Origin: Deltaproteobacteria bacterium | Lineage (GTDB): Bacteria > Desulfobacterota > RBG-13-43-22 | Length of the DNA stretch: 54,385 bases | Direction: 5' to 3' | NCBI GenBank assembly: GCA_016208255.1 | Contig: JACQYK010000029.1 | Coordinates: 1 to 54,385, forward strand | Shown: piece by piece, positions 37,788 to 46,176 of the stretch | Position numbering within the stretch: position 1 is the stretch's first letter | Layout of the letters: each line of letters opens with the position of its first letter | Notes under the pieces: generated by a model | The model's input: the letters and a program-made list of their open reading frames with translations, nothing else | Told to the model about the DNA's origin: nothing | Databases searched by the model: none | Made by a program: the position numbers and the translations under genes

Positions 37788-39131
37788 ATGGATAGCAAGC
37801 CCATGGGCATGACCGGCAGACTGGCTGATTTTATCGTCAACACCAGGTCCTCTGATATTCCGTCAGAAATCTTTGAGCATGCCAAGGTTGCTTTTTTGGA
37901 TTGGATCGGGGTAACCCTGGCCGGAAAAGACGATCCCCTGGTCCTTAAATTAATTGAATTGGAAGAAACGATGGGCGGCCGGAACCAGGCGACGATTATC
38001 GGGCATGGCCAAAAAAAGACTGTTGCTCAGGCCGCACTGATCAACGGTTCGGCCTCTCATGCGCTCGATTATGATGACAGCCTGATCCCTTTCCTGGGGC
38101 ACCCTTCGGTCACGCTTTTCCCGGCCCTCCTGGCCCTCTGTGAGTGGAAGCAAAAGAGTGGTCGGGATTTTTTAACAGCCTATCTTATCGGTTTAAAAAC
38201 CGGTGTGACCATTGGTTCCTGCGCCGGTCTGGACCATTATCTGTCGGGCTATCATGGTACATCCACTATAGGTACGATGGCTTCGGCCGCTGCCTGTGCC
38301 CGGCTCATGGGCTTAGACCTCCAGAAAACCGTTTATGCCCTGGGAATTGCCGGCACTCAAGCCGGGGGATTGAAACTGGTTTTTGGAACTATGTGCAAGC
38401 CCTTTCATGCCGGCCGGGCTTCTCAGATCGGCCTGATTTCCTCTTTGCTGGCCCAAAATGATTTTACTTCGACCGATAATATCCTGGAAGGTCCGAGCGG
38501 TTTTTTTCAGACCCTGAAAGGCGCGGTAAATGAAGAGGTAGTAAAAACCCTTGGGCAGACCTGGGTGATTGAAAATCTGGCCCAGAAGTATCATGCCTCC
38601 TGCCATGCCACCCATTCGCCCATCGAAGCTTCCCTGGCCATTGTTCAGCGGGAAAAATTACCGCTTGAACAAATCCGAGCCATAAACGTTTTTGTCTCTC
38701 AGACCGCCTTAAGCGCTGCCTTCAAAAACGAAGCGGTCACCGGTCTGGAAGGGAAATTCAGTATTCCCTACTGTGTGGCCAATGCTTTGCTAAGAGGGAA
38801 TACAGGTCTTCAGGCCTTTACCGATGAAAAAGTCAATGATGAGCCTATTAAAAATTTCCTGGCTAAAATACATACCCACCAGGACCCAGGTATAACCGCC
38901 CTGGATGCCAGGGTGGAGGTAGAAACCCGGGATGGCAAAACCTTTTCGGCTTATTCAGATATTTTTAAAGAAATCCCGGAGCTGGCCATAAAAAAAGAGA
39001 AAATAAAAGCCAAATTTTCAGATCTGAGCGCCCCTTTTTTAGGGCCTCGAAAGACAGAAGATCTGTTTAAGCGGGTATCGGATCTTGAAAACGTTTCGGA
39101 CATGGGAAAATTGTCCAAGTTGATGTTATGA
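37788..39131 (+). CDS. MmgE/PrpD family protein
   Basis: This 447-residue protein belongs to the MmgE/PrpD fold, which includes 2-methylcitrate dehydratase and cis-aconitate decarboxylase. Signs are the N-terminal LADFIVNTRSSDIPSE, DWIGVTLAG, INGSASHALDYDDS (conserved Asp pair), TSTIGTMASAAACARLMGLD and KYHASCHATHSPIEA. The reaction is a hydration, dehydration or decarboxylation of a polycarboxylic acid. In a fumarate-consuming cluster it could help to regenerate fumarate or to handle propionate by methylcitrate chemistry, but no methylcitrate synthase is visible here. It has AAGGAG before the ATG and lies in line with the preceding genes. Substrate unknown. Confidence 0.85.
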   Translation: MDSKPMGMTGRLADFIVNTRSSDIPSEIFEHAKVAFLDWIGVTLAGKDDPLVLKLIELEETMGGRNQATIIGHGQKKTVAQAALINGSASHALDYDDSLIPFLGHPSVTLFPALLALCEWKQKSGRDFLTAYLIGLKTGVTIGSCAGLDHYLSGYHGTSTIGTMASAAACARLMGLDLQKTVYALGIAGTQAGGLKLVFGTMCKPFHAGRASQIGLISSLLAQNDFTSTDNILEGPSGFFQTLKGAVNEEVVKTLGQTWVIENLAQKYHASCHATHSPIEASLAIVQREKLPLEQIRAINVFVSQTALSAAFKNEAVTGLEGKFSIPYCVANALLRGNTGLQAFTDEKVNDEPIKNFLAKIHTHQDPGITALDARVEVETRDGKTFSAYSDIFKEIPELAIKKEKIKAKFSDLSAPFLGPRKTEDLFKRVSDLENVSDMGKLSKLML

Positions 39132-39223
39132 AGCTATTAAGGGTCTCAAAAATAATTTGCCAAATCACCTCCTATCAATCATATTTGCGGCCCTTAATAA
39201 AAATTTAAATCCAAGGAGATTTA

Positions 39224-40189
39224 ATGACCCACCCAGTGCTGATTACCGATATTCAAAAATTTGCCGTCAATGACGGCCCCGGGTTCCGGACCAATGTATT
39301 TCTCAAGGGATGCGGGCTGAAATGCCGGTGGTGCCATAACCCGGAAACCATTAATCCGGCTCCTGAAATATATTGGAAAAACAGGCTGTGCCTGCAATGC
39401 GGCCAATGCTTGGAGGTTTGCCCCAATGATGCCGTCAATCCACCGATAGCACCGGAAGAAAGCCGGGATGAAAACTCCACCTATCATAAGATTATCAGAG
39501 ATAAGTGCGACCGATGTATGAAGTGCGTCGAAGCCTGTCCCTATGGGGCGCTGATTATTGTCGGAAAACCCCTTTCCCTGGAGGAAATTCTTGATGAGGT
39601 CATGCAGGACAAACTTTTTTATGACAATTCCGGCGGCGGGATGACCTTAAGCGGCGGAGAGCCAACGGCCCATCCGGAATTTGCGAACATGCTCCTTTCC
39701 GGCGCGCGGGACAGAGGTCTGCATACTTGCCTAGACACCAATGGCTTTTGTGACTGGAAGGTATTAAACCTGCTTGTTGAAAATGTGGATGTCGTTCTGC
39801 TTGATCTGAAGCATTTGGAGGCCCAGGTGCATAAACAGGGCACCGGGGTAAGCAATGAAATTATTCTTAACAATCTTTCCTTATTATCGGAATCCGGCCG
39901 GGAAATTTGGCTAAGAATTCCCGTTATTCCGGGATTCAATGACTCGATGGCCTTTCATAAGGCGGCCTCGGAGTATATCGCCGGTCTTCCACGACCAGTG
40001 GCCCGTGTGGATTTAATTCCCTTCCATAATTACTGCCAGGATAAATATAAATGGCTGGGTCTGGACTGGGAACTCAAGGATATGGAACCGATTGAACCCT
40101 CATTCCTGGAGATTCCGGCTGATTGGTATAGGGAGAAAGGGTTGTTTACGACCGTCGGCGGGTCCGGTTTTGAAAAGAGACCCGAATAG
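39224..40189 (+). CDS. Glycyl-radical enzyme activating protein (radical SAM activase)
   Basis: This 321-residue enzyme uses S-adenosylmethionine to abstract a hydrogen from the glycine of the partner enzyme. The radical SAM cluster motif CGLKCRWC gives Cys30, Cys34 and Cys37 (CX3CX2C). An inserted ferredoxin domain follows with CLQCGQCLEVCP and CDRCMKCVEACP, which is typical of activases for BssA, AssA, HpdB and related enzymes but missing from the short pyruvate formate-lyase activase. SGGGMTLSGGEPTAHPEF is the SAM-binding GGE motif. It is the only activase in the window, so it is assigned to the synthase alpha subunit at 29046, although 7.7 kb apart. CCAAGGAGATTTA precedes the ATG. Confidence 0.9.
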   Translation: MTHPVLITDIQKFAVNDGPGFRTNVFLKGCGLKCRWCHNPETINPAPEIYWKNRLCLQCGQCLEVCPNDAVNPPIAPEESRDENSTYHKIIRDKCDRCMKCVEACPYGALIIVGKPLSLEEILDEVMQDKLFYDNSGGGMTLSGGEPTAHPEFANMLLSGARDRGLHTCLDTNGFCDWKVLNLLVENVDVVLLDLKHLEAQVHKQGTGVSNEIILNNLSLLSESGREIWLRIPVIPGFNDSMAFHKAASEYIAGLPRPVARVDLIPFHNYCQDKYKWLGLDWELKDMEPIEPSFLEIPADWYREKGLFTTVGGSGFEKRPE

Positions 40190-40199
40190 GTAGACTATA

Positions 40200-40285
40200 G
40201 ATTACAGGTAAATCGTTGCGGGTTGTTTGATGCTTGTTTCTGGGAGAAACGAGTAACCAGGAACGAGTAACGGGCAACGGAGAAG
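40200..40285. repeat. Intergenic repeat (GTTTCTGG / CGAGTAACCAGGAACG)
   Basis: TTGCGGGTTGTTTGATGC and TTGTTTCTGGGAG on the left, AACGAGTAACCAGGAACGAG on the right, form a degenerate hairpin of the same family as 20366-20438 and 31571-31652. Confidence 0.55.
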
Positions 40286-40354
40286 TATCACCTATAAGAT
40301 TTTGAAAATAGGGTAAGGGCTTTTTCCTCATTACCCTGAAAAATGAGAGGCGAA

Positions 40355-40693
40355 ATGGATCTAACCTGCCATCAATGCGGTTTTACGGCGGATCATGTTG
40401 AGTTTGCCTATTTGTGCAAAACCGGCTGACCGGCCTGCGGAGAAGCCGATCTCCGCAAGTGCCCCAGGTGCGGGGTAACCACTTTATTTTCACGGGCCGA
40501 AGCCCTGGAAAACGAAGATGAACAAATGAAGGAGCTCTCCAAAAGACTGGCGGCCATATCTAAAAATGACGACCCGGTCCGGTTGCAGGAGGCAAAAGTC
40601 ATTATCATAAAATTGCGCAATATAAATATGCGCTGGAACATCCCCCAGTTAAGTGATTTTTTGAAAGAGCGCCAGCGGGAGCTTTTTTTCTAA
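40355..40693 (+). CDS. Zinc-ribbon protein with in-frame TGA: candidate selenoprotein (or decayed gene)
   Basis: From the ATG at 40355 (GAGAGG upstream) the frame runs 112 codons to TAA at 40693 with a single TGA as codon 25. It reads MDLTCHQCGFTADHVEFAYL, CKTG, TGA, PACGEADLRKCPRCGVTT, then a charged helix ending KERQRELFF. The TGA sits exactly where a cysteine would complete a third CxxC pair (x-P-A-C), so selenocysteine would give UxxC. Six bases downstream lies an 8-bp hairpin resembling a bacterial SECIS. The N-terminal ribbon resembles the 76-residue protein at 31730. It precedes the MoxR-like gene. If it is not Sec, then it is a TGC-to-TGA nonsense change. Other TGA codons in this window act as normal stops. 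Confidence 0.5.
40436..40457 (+). promoter_or_regulatory. SECIS-like hairpin 6 nt after the in-frame TGA
   Basis: Perfect 8-bp stem TGCGGAGA (40436-40443) and TCTCCGCA (40450-40457) with loop AGCCGA, which has a G in its first two positions as bacterial SECIS loops do. The loop starts 14 nt after the TGA, slightly closer than the usual 16-37 nt, so the match is suggestive and not conclusive. Confidence 0.4.
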
Positions 40694-40755
40694 GGCCTCC
40701 CGGGTTGTTGCCCCAGGCCGATTGGCAAAAATTCTGAAAGAGTAAGAGGAATTCC

Positions 40756-41604
40756 ATGGGTAATTTTGATGCGGGATTAGCCGTACCCAAAGCGGAAGAA
40801 AATTTTTTTTTGCCGGAGAACGTCATTCAAAACTTGGAAAGGGTGACCACTTTAGCCAAGCGGCATCCGATCAACATCCTGGTAACCGGAAAGCAGGGTT
40901 GCGGAAAATCAACCCTGGTCAGGCAGTTTGCCGCCAGAAATGACCGGCCTCTGGCTGTTTTTCAAATCGGTATTCTCTCGGAACCGGGTCAGTTATTCGG
41001 AGAGCATCGCTTAAAAGAAGGCGAGACTTTTTATCAGAAATTTCTTTTCCCCCAGGCCATTCAAACACCCGGCTGTGTCATTCACCTGGAGGAGATCAAC
41101 CGCCCGGAAAATCCCAAAGCGCTTAATATGCTTTTTTCTGTACTGGCCGAAGACCGAAAGGTCTGGACGGATGAACTGGGGCTGGTGAAGGTGGCGGATG
41201 AAGTCGTTTTTTTCGCCACCCTCAATGAGGGGGAAGAATTCGTGGGAACGGAAATGCTGGACGCGGCTTTACGAGACCGGTTTTATGTCACCATGCTGGA
41301 TTATCTTCCGCCGGAAGTTGAAACCAATGTTTTGCATTTGAAAACGGGAATCAGCGAGTCCGATGCCCTGACCATTGTCAACATTGCCAACAAACTCAGG
41401 AACAATACCCAGGAACCTATTGTCGTCTCAACACGCCATACGCTTATGATAGCCGAAATGGTGGCGGTTGGGGCTTCAACCCGGGAGGCCTTCATCAACA
41501 GTCTTCAGTTGAGCCGGGATATCATCGAATCGGTATTGCTATCCCTGCATGCCGAGCTGGGTATAACGGGATCGGGCCGGGGTAATGCCTTTAGAAAATA
41601 CTGA
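40756..41604 (+). CDS. MoxR-type AAA+ ATPase, copy 1 (BssE-like)
   Basis: This 282-residue AAA+ ATPase has Walker A GKQGCGKST at 45-53, Walker B CVIHLEEINR, sensor 1 FFATLNEG and an arginine finger in DAALRDRF. MoxR ATPases work with VWA proteins to insert metals or remodel enzymes. In toluene-degrading bacteria BssE/TutH, a MoxR-like ATPase, belongs to the benzylsuccinate synthase operon, so a chaperone role for the synthase here is well grounded in context. The VWA partner follows directly. A second very similar pair lies at 45314-47913. The ATG has AAGAGG upstream. A zinc ribbon with an in-frame TGA stands 62 bp before it. Confidence 0.85.
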   Translation: MGNFDAGLAVPKAEENFFLPENVIQNLERVTTLAKRHPINILVTGKQGCGKSTLVRQFAARNDRPLAVFQIGILSEPGQLFGEHRLKEGETFYQKFLFPQAIQTPGCVIHLEEINRPENPKALNMLFSVLAEDRKVWTDELGLVKVADEVVFFATLNEGEEFVGTEMLDAALRDRFYVTMLDYLPPEVETNVLHLKTGISESDALTIVNIANKLRNNTQEPIVVSTRHTLMIAEMVAVGASTREAFINSLQLSRDIIESVLLSLHAELGITGSGRGNAFRKY

Positions 41605-41626
41605 CCCAAATTACGTGAAGTTCTCG

Positions 41627-41660
41627 AATCCAGAATCCGGGAGGACTCCAGAATTCTAAG
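41627..41660. repeat. Intergenic repeat (CCAGAATCC / CCAGAATTC words)
   Basis: AATCCAGAATCCGGGAGGAC and TCCAGAATTCT are tandem variants of the words seen at 24884-24970. They lie between MoxR copy 1 and its VWA partner. Confidence 0.4.
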
Positions 41661-41734
41661 CAGGTTAACAAAGATCGAATACAATAACTATCGGAGATAA
41701 TTTCTTAGAAGCACTTCGTGAGAATCTATAGCGA

Positions 41735-43408
41735 ATGACCTCAGGAATTTCTGAATTCTGGCGGAAAAACGTTTCGGCCAATGAAGCCGTCGAATTGGCC
41801 AATCTGCTCCGGGCCTTGAGAAAAGTGGCCGGCCATCTTGGGCCGAACATAGGCCTGATTGAATACGCCGGCATGTCCAATAAAGCCGTCTCTGGAATTT
41901 TACTGGACCCGGAAATGGTGATAGGGGAATATCCGGTCCCTTTCCAAAAAGTGGACCATCTGGTCGGACTGGTAACCCATGAGGCCACCCACAAGATGGA
42001 ATGGAGTGACCTGGTCTGGAAACTGCTGGAGCCGGTCTTTAAAAAAATGAGCGGATTATCTTTAGTCGGTTTTCAAAAGATGATCTATACCGGCGAAGAT
42101 ATCTATGTGGATATGGTGGCCGACCAAAAAGTATTCGGGCTTTATGTTCAGCAAACGAGGGATAAAGCCCTAAAAGAAGCGGAGTCCGGTTTTCATCCCG
42201 GCAGGGAATCGGTTGAAGAATTGATCCATTTATGGTGGAAAGATCCCTATCAATCCCCAAGTCTTCAAAGTGTAAAACCCTTCTACCAGGAGCCGTTGTC
42301 GTCATTGATCCGGCTGAGTAAAGATCTGAAATCAGTCAGCCGGACCAAAAAAAGGGCCACCGACCGTTGTAAAAACAGGGCCGATCTATATAGCAGCACC
42401 TGGCAGGGAATTAAAGACCTCATCGCCCCTCTGAAAATAAATGACAAAAAACTCCTTTGGTACTCTTACAAGACTTCTTCAAAAGAAGATCAGCCTGCCC
42501 GCGCCCACCCAAGGGATCAATCCAAACCGCCTGCCTCCTCCGGTCTTTTTCAAGAGATTGAGCTGAACCTGGCCAAAAATTCAATTGAAATGACGCCGAT
42601 CATTCGTGCTATCGTCGGGTTTGACGACGAATCGGTTGTCCCTACCTCCCGCTGGGACTTTGTGATCAGTGCCCACCCGCTTATTGATCGGCGTCTGGTA
42701 TCAAGGCTCAAAGCCATTTTTCAGATCTACGCCGCTAAAAACAAGCTGGTCAGCCGCGGCCTGCAGAGCGGAAAGGTGGATCCCCGGCGGCTTTACCGGG
42801 CTCCGGTGACCGGCCGGTGTTTTTTACAAAATGACCATCTCCCCGACCTGGACTGGAATGTGACCCTTTTGATGGATGCCAGCGGTTCCATGCGTGGAAA
42901 CAAATGGCGGATGGTGGAAAATACCGTGGCCAATATTCATAAGGCCCTGACCGGTTTTCACAACCGGCTGCAGGCGTTGGCTTATTTTGAAAAAGACGGA
43001 ATTATGATGATTTCCCCCCTCATCAAAAACAACCGGGTTCAATCGGTTCCTCCCAGCGGGCTTACGGCTTCCGGCCAGGCCATCATCGCCGCCGCCTATC
43101 TCATGCCCAAAAAGAAAAAAAGAAATATCCTGATTCATGTAACGGACGGCGAGTCCAACCTGGGTTGCGATGTTCAACGAGCCATCGATTACTGCCGTAA
43201 AGAGCACATCGATCTGATAACACTCGGATGCGGCTATAAGGACCGTGAAGCCATGCGTCTGCAATACGGCAAATCGATTCAGTTCTTAGATCATTTCGGC
43301 CAACTGGCCGGCGTTATGGAGCGGCTTTTGAAATGGACCTTTCTGTATGGGAAAAAGCCTTATCTTCAGGAAGATCGGCTTTTTAATAAGTATCAAAAAG
43401 TTAAATAG
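41735..43408 (+). CDS. VWA-domain protein, partner of MoxR copy 1, with N-terminal HExxH
   Basis: This 557-residue protein has a C-terminal von Willebrand A domain whose MIDAS motif DASGSMRG starts at Asp381, followed by LIHVTDGESNLGCD-type and TLGCGYKD segments. The N-terminal half is helical and contains VTHEATHKMEW at about 79-89, an HExxH zinc-binding motif (82-86). VWA proteins of this sort form complexes with MoxR ATPases and bind the client through a metal. It follows its MoxR partner by 130 bp; the weak start context leaves the exact start uncertain. Its paralogue at 46177 lacks HExxH, so the two pairs are not redundant copies. A peptidase role is not claimed from the motif alone. Confidence 0.8.
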   Translation: MTSGISEFWRKNVSANEAVELANLLRALRKVAGHLGPNIGLIEYAGMSNKAVSGILLDPEMVIGEYPVPFQKVDHLVGLVTHEATHKMEWSDLVWKLLEPVFKKMSGLSLVGFQKMIYTGEDIYVDMVADQKVFGLYVQQTRDKALKEAESGFHPGRESVEELIHLWWKDPYQSPSLQSVKPFYQEPLSSLIRLSKDLKSVSRTKKRATDRCKNRADLYSSTWQGIKDLIAPLKINDKKLLWYSYKTSSKEDQPARAHPRDQSKPPASSGLFQEIELNLAKNSIEMTPIIRAIVGFDDESVVPTSRWDFVISAHPLIDRRLVSRLKAIFQIYAAKNKLVSRGLQSGKVDPRRLYRAPVTGRCFLQNDHLPDLDWNVTLLMDASGSMRGNKWRMVENTVANIHKALTGFHNRLQALAYFEKDGIMMISPLIKNNRVQSVPPSGLTASGQAIIAAAYLMPKKKKRNILIHVTDGESNLGCDVQRAIDYCRKEHIDLITLGCGYKDREAMRLQYGKSIQFLDHFGQLAGVMERLLKWTFLYGKKPYLQEDRLFNKYQKVK

Positions 43409-43423
43409 ATACCGCGTTTTCAG

Positions 43424-43637
43424 CTAGACGGTTTCCATCCGGAAATTCAAATTTCCGGATGGAAACACCTGGATTTCCGTTTGGAGCTCTCGCCAGAAAC
43501 CCTTTTTCAGTCGGTCGATTTCATCGACCTTAACAGGAGCTCGGCTAAGCCGAGCGGGAGGGTTTCTGGCCATAAATGATAACTGGCCGATGTGTGTTCT
43601 CATCCGGAAAGGTCTTTTCCGGATGAGAACTAGACGG
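43424..43637. repeat. Palindrome-rich element flanked by CTAGACGG direct repeats
   Basis: An 8-bp direct repeat CTAGACGG (43424-43431 and 43630-43637) frames a series of perfect inverted repeats. GTTTCCATCCGGAAATT has its complement at 43431-43466 (17-bp arms). GCCAGAAACCCT (43492-43503) pairs with 43559-43570 and encloses two inner hairpins, GGTCGAT/ATCGACC and GCTCGGC/GCCGAGC. GTTCTCATCCGGAAA pairs with 43616-43630 (15-bp arms). The outer hairpins share the core CATCCGGAAA. No frame is coded. This could be a non-autonomous mobile element or a folded RNA. Confidence 0.6.
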
Positions 43638-43734
43638 ATAGCTTTTGACCTCATCTCGATTTTTCACCTTGAGGATGGACCGGTTCTGGAGAGGACCCGC
43701 TATCTCAAAGGAAAATCTTTCCGCTTCATAGGCC

Positions 43735-43791
43735 GTTAACCTGTTTACCGGCAGTCAACCTCTAAATTTGCAGTTAACCTGATTGGTAAGT
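43735..43791. repeat. 19-bp-spaced direct repeats upstream of the transporter gene
   Basis: GTTAACCTG, GTCAACCTC and GTTAACCTG start at 43735, 43754 and 43773, exactly 19 bp apart, with GCA ending the first two units. This spacing (about two helical turns) suits a DNA-binding protein. They end 19 bp before the transporter ATG. The half-site AACCT also occurs in the palindrome before the GntR gene. Confidence 0.45.
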
Positions 43792-43809
43792 AGAAGGAGG
43801 GATTAACTG

Positions 43810-45300
43810 ATGGGATCCAAAAAAAGCCAATTCAGTGTGGTACCGGATCAGGACCGTATTTCTTGGAGGATTAAACTTTCCTTCGGCCTAGGACAGTTCG
43901 GCGAGGGCGCCAAGTCCAATGCCTTCAATTTTTTTCTGTTGTTTTACTATACCATCGTTTTAGGGCTTTCCGGCACACTGGCCGGCACCGCCCTGCTTAT
44001 CGCCCTCCTGTGTGACGGTTTCTCCGACCCCTTAATGGGATCTATCTCCGATGCCAGCAATTCCCGATGGGGCCGACGGCATCCCTTTATGTATATTGCC
44101 GCCATACCCTTTGGTGTCTGTTTTTTCCTTGTCTTTTCTCCTCCTGCGGGCCTGGGACAGATCCCGCTGTTCCTGTGGCTCATGGTCCTATCCATTCTGT
44201 GCCGAGCGGTATTCATGACCATGTATACCGTGCCCCACATGGCGATGAACGCCGAATTGACGCAGAATTATGCTGAAAGAACATCCCTGGCCGCCTGGCG
44301 GATGATTTTCAGTAATATTGGAGGATTTCTCGTAGTCATCGGCGGTTTTTTTTATTTCTTCCGTTCAGGACCGAAATATTCAAACGGACAGTTGAATCCT
44401 ATGGCCTATTCCCCCTTTGGCTTGTTCTTTGCCGTCGCCATGGTCATGGCCCTCTTGATTTGCGCCCTGGGGACCCACAGTGAAATTCCCAAGCTTCGCC
44501 GGAAGGAACACAATGTCCAACCGTTAGGATTTAGGAGAATGTTTTATGAGATAAAAAATTGCTTATGCGTCCGTCCCTTCCGGATAAAAATAATCGCCGG
44601 GATCGTATTTTCCGCCATGTTCGGAACCATGCTGGCCCTGGCCGTCGTGGCCCTGACTTATTTCTGGGGGCTGTCCCCCAAACAGGTGGGTATGGTGCTT
44701 ATGCTCGCTATCGTTTTTATTATCATCGGCGCCGTCTTTGCCCGCCCCATTTCAACCTTAATCGGAGAAAAAAGGGATACCTATATGATCGCCTTGGCCT
44801 GGTTCGCCGTCTGGACCTGCAGCAGCATCCTCCTGCGGCTGACCGACCTCCTGCCCCCCAACGGTCATTGGATTATTTTTCCTTTGGTAGCGGGAACCAA
44901 TGCCATTGCCTATGCGGCGACCGGAGTAACCTCAGCGCTGACCCCCTCCATGATAGCCGATTGTACCGATGAACATGAACGAATTTACAGCGTTCGTCAG
45001 GAGGGAATCTACTACGGCGCCCTTTCCTTATTGACCAAAGCTTCCTCCGGATTTGGGGCCTTTATGGCCGGGATCATTACCGATATTACCGGAATAAGCA
45101 AATTTGCTAAGCAGTCCATACCCGACCCCAGCGCCTTACTCGGTTTCGGATTGATCTGGGGGCCTTTGCCTTTGGTCATGGGGGCCATTGCCATTTTAAT
45201 TATCTGGAGATACGATATCGATCAGGCCCGACATAATGAAATTCTTGTCGAACTCAAGTCTCGAAATTCGTCCCTGCTTCAACCGCAACCATCAAAATAA
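43810..45300 (+). CDS. MFS/GPH-type transporter
   Basis: This 496-residue inner-membrane protein has about twelve hydrophobic helices and belongs to the glycoside-pentoside-hexuronide:cation symporter type of the major facilitator superfamily. Characteristic parts are FGLGQFGEGAKSNAFNFFLL, DGFSDPLMGSISDASNSRWG, RRHPFMYIAAIPFGV and YTVPHMAMNAELT. Substrates of the family are usually sugars, but members in degradation clusters can carry other compounds. It sits between the two MoxR/VWA pairs, an odd place for a sugar carrier, so uptake of a pathway substrate or export of a product is possible but unproven. A strong AAGGAGGG precedes the ATG. Direct repeats upstream suggest dedicated regulation. 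Confidence 0.85.
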   Translation: MGSKKSQFSVVPDQDRISWRIKLSFGLGQFGEGAKSNAFNFFLLFYYTIVLGLSGTLAGTALLIALLCDGFSDPLMGSISDASNSRWGRRHPFMYIAAIPFGVCFFLVFSPPAGLGQIPLFLWLMVLSILCRAVFMTMYTVPHMAMNAELTQNYAERTSLAAWRMIFSNIGGFLVVIGGFFYFFRSGPKYSNGQLNPMAYSPFGLFFAVAMVMALLICALGTHSEIPKLRRKEHNVQPLGFRRMFYEIKNCLCVRPFRIKIIAGIVFSAMFGTMLALAVVALTYFWGLSPKQVGMVLMLAIVFIIIGAVFARPISTLIGEKRDTYMIALAWFAVWTCSSILLRLTDLLPPNGHWIIFPLVAGTNAIAYAATGVTSALTPSMIADCTDEHERIYSVRQEGIYYGALSLLTKASSGFGAFMAGIITDITGISKFAKQSIPDPSALLGFGLIWGPLPLVMGAIAILIIWRYDIDQARHNEILVELKSRNSSLLQPQPSK

Positions 45301-45313
45301 GGAAATCCCCCCG

Positions 45314-46171
45314 ATGATCGATACCGGAAACCAATTAAAAGTCCCCAGGCCGGACCCCAATTTCTTCATTCTCAGGGAGGACCTGGAGAACCTGCAGCGA
45401 TTCAATCAGATGTCGGAAAAGCATCCGGTCAATATTCTGACTACCGGGAATCAGGGATGCGGCAAGTCCTCCCTGGTCCGGCAATTTGCCTATATCCACC
45501 AGAGGCCCATGGCCACCTTTCAGGTGGGGCTTCTGCTTGAGGCCGGTCAACTTTTCGGGCAACAGCGGCTCAAGGACGGTGAAACCTATTACCAGGAATT
45601 TTTATTTCCCAAGGCCATCCGGACGCCGGGATGTGTCATCCATCTGGAAGAAATCAACCGTTCGGAAAGTCCGCAGGCCTTAAATGAGCTTTTCAGCGTG
45701 CTTTCCGAAGACCGGAGCATATGGATCGATGAATACGGTATGATTCAAGTGGCACCGGGAGTTATATTCTTTGCCACCATGAATGAGGGGGAATCCTTCA
45801 GCGGGACGGACGAAATGGATGAGGCCCTGAAAGACCGCTTTTACCGCATTCATCTGGAATATCTCCCCCATGAGGTTGAAAGGGAAGTATTAATCCGTAA
45901 GACCCGGATCGACGGATCCAAAGCCGATCAGATATTAAAGATGGTCAATCGGATCAGGAATAATGATCAGATAAGGATAAGCGTATCGATCCGGCACAGT
46001 CTCATGATTGCGGAATTGGTGGCCATGGGGGCATCCCTCAGGGAAGCCATGATTTACAGTCTGCAAATTTCAAAAGACGCCTTGGAATCCCTGCTGCTTT
46101 CCGTTCAAGTGGAAACCGGTGAAACAGAAGTCAACCGGGCCGAATATGTTTTATACCTGAGAAATAGTTGA
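45314..46171 (+). CDS. MoxR-type AAA+ ATPase, copy 2 (BssE-like)
   Basis: This 285-residue paralogue of the ATPase at 40756 has Walker A GNQGCGKSS at 45-53, where a Ser replaces the usual final Thr, Walker B CVIHLEEINRSE, sensor 1 FFATMNEGE and the arginine finger DEALKDRF. The two copies align without large gaps. The ATG at 45314 matches the paralogue's N-terminus; the longer frame from 45236 overlaps the transporter gene and is unnecessary. Its VWA partner starts 6 bp after the stop. Copy 2 may serve a different enzyme, for example the mutase or another Fe-S or B12 client, whereas copy 1 would serve the synthase. That is an inference. Confidence 0.85.
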   Translation: MIDTGNQLKVPRPDPNFFILREDLENLQRFNQMSEKHPVNILTTGNQGCGKSSLVRQFAYIHQRPMATFQVGLLLEAGQLFGQQRLKDGETYYQEFLFPKAIRTPGCVIHLEEINRSESPQALNELFSVLSEDRSIWIDEYGMIQVAPGVIFFATMNEGESFSGTDEMDEALKDRFYRIHLEYLPHEVEREVLIRKTRIDGSKADQILKMVNRIRNNDQIRISVSIRHSLMIAELVAMGASLREAMIYSLQISKDALESLLLSVQVETGETEVNRAEYVLYLRNS

Positions 46172-46176
46172 AGAGA

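Noticed and set aside
43424-43637. CRISPR array or integron site
   Set aside because: The repeats are palindromic arms of differing sequence, with no regular spacers and no cas or integrase gene.
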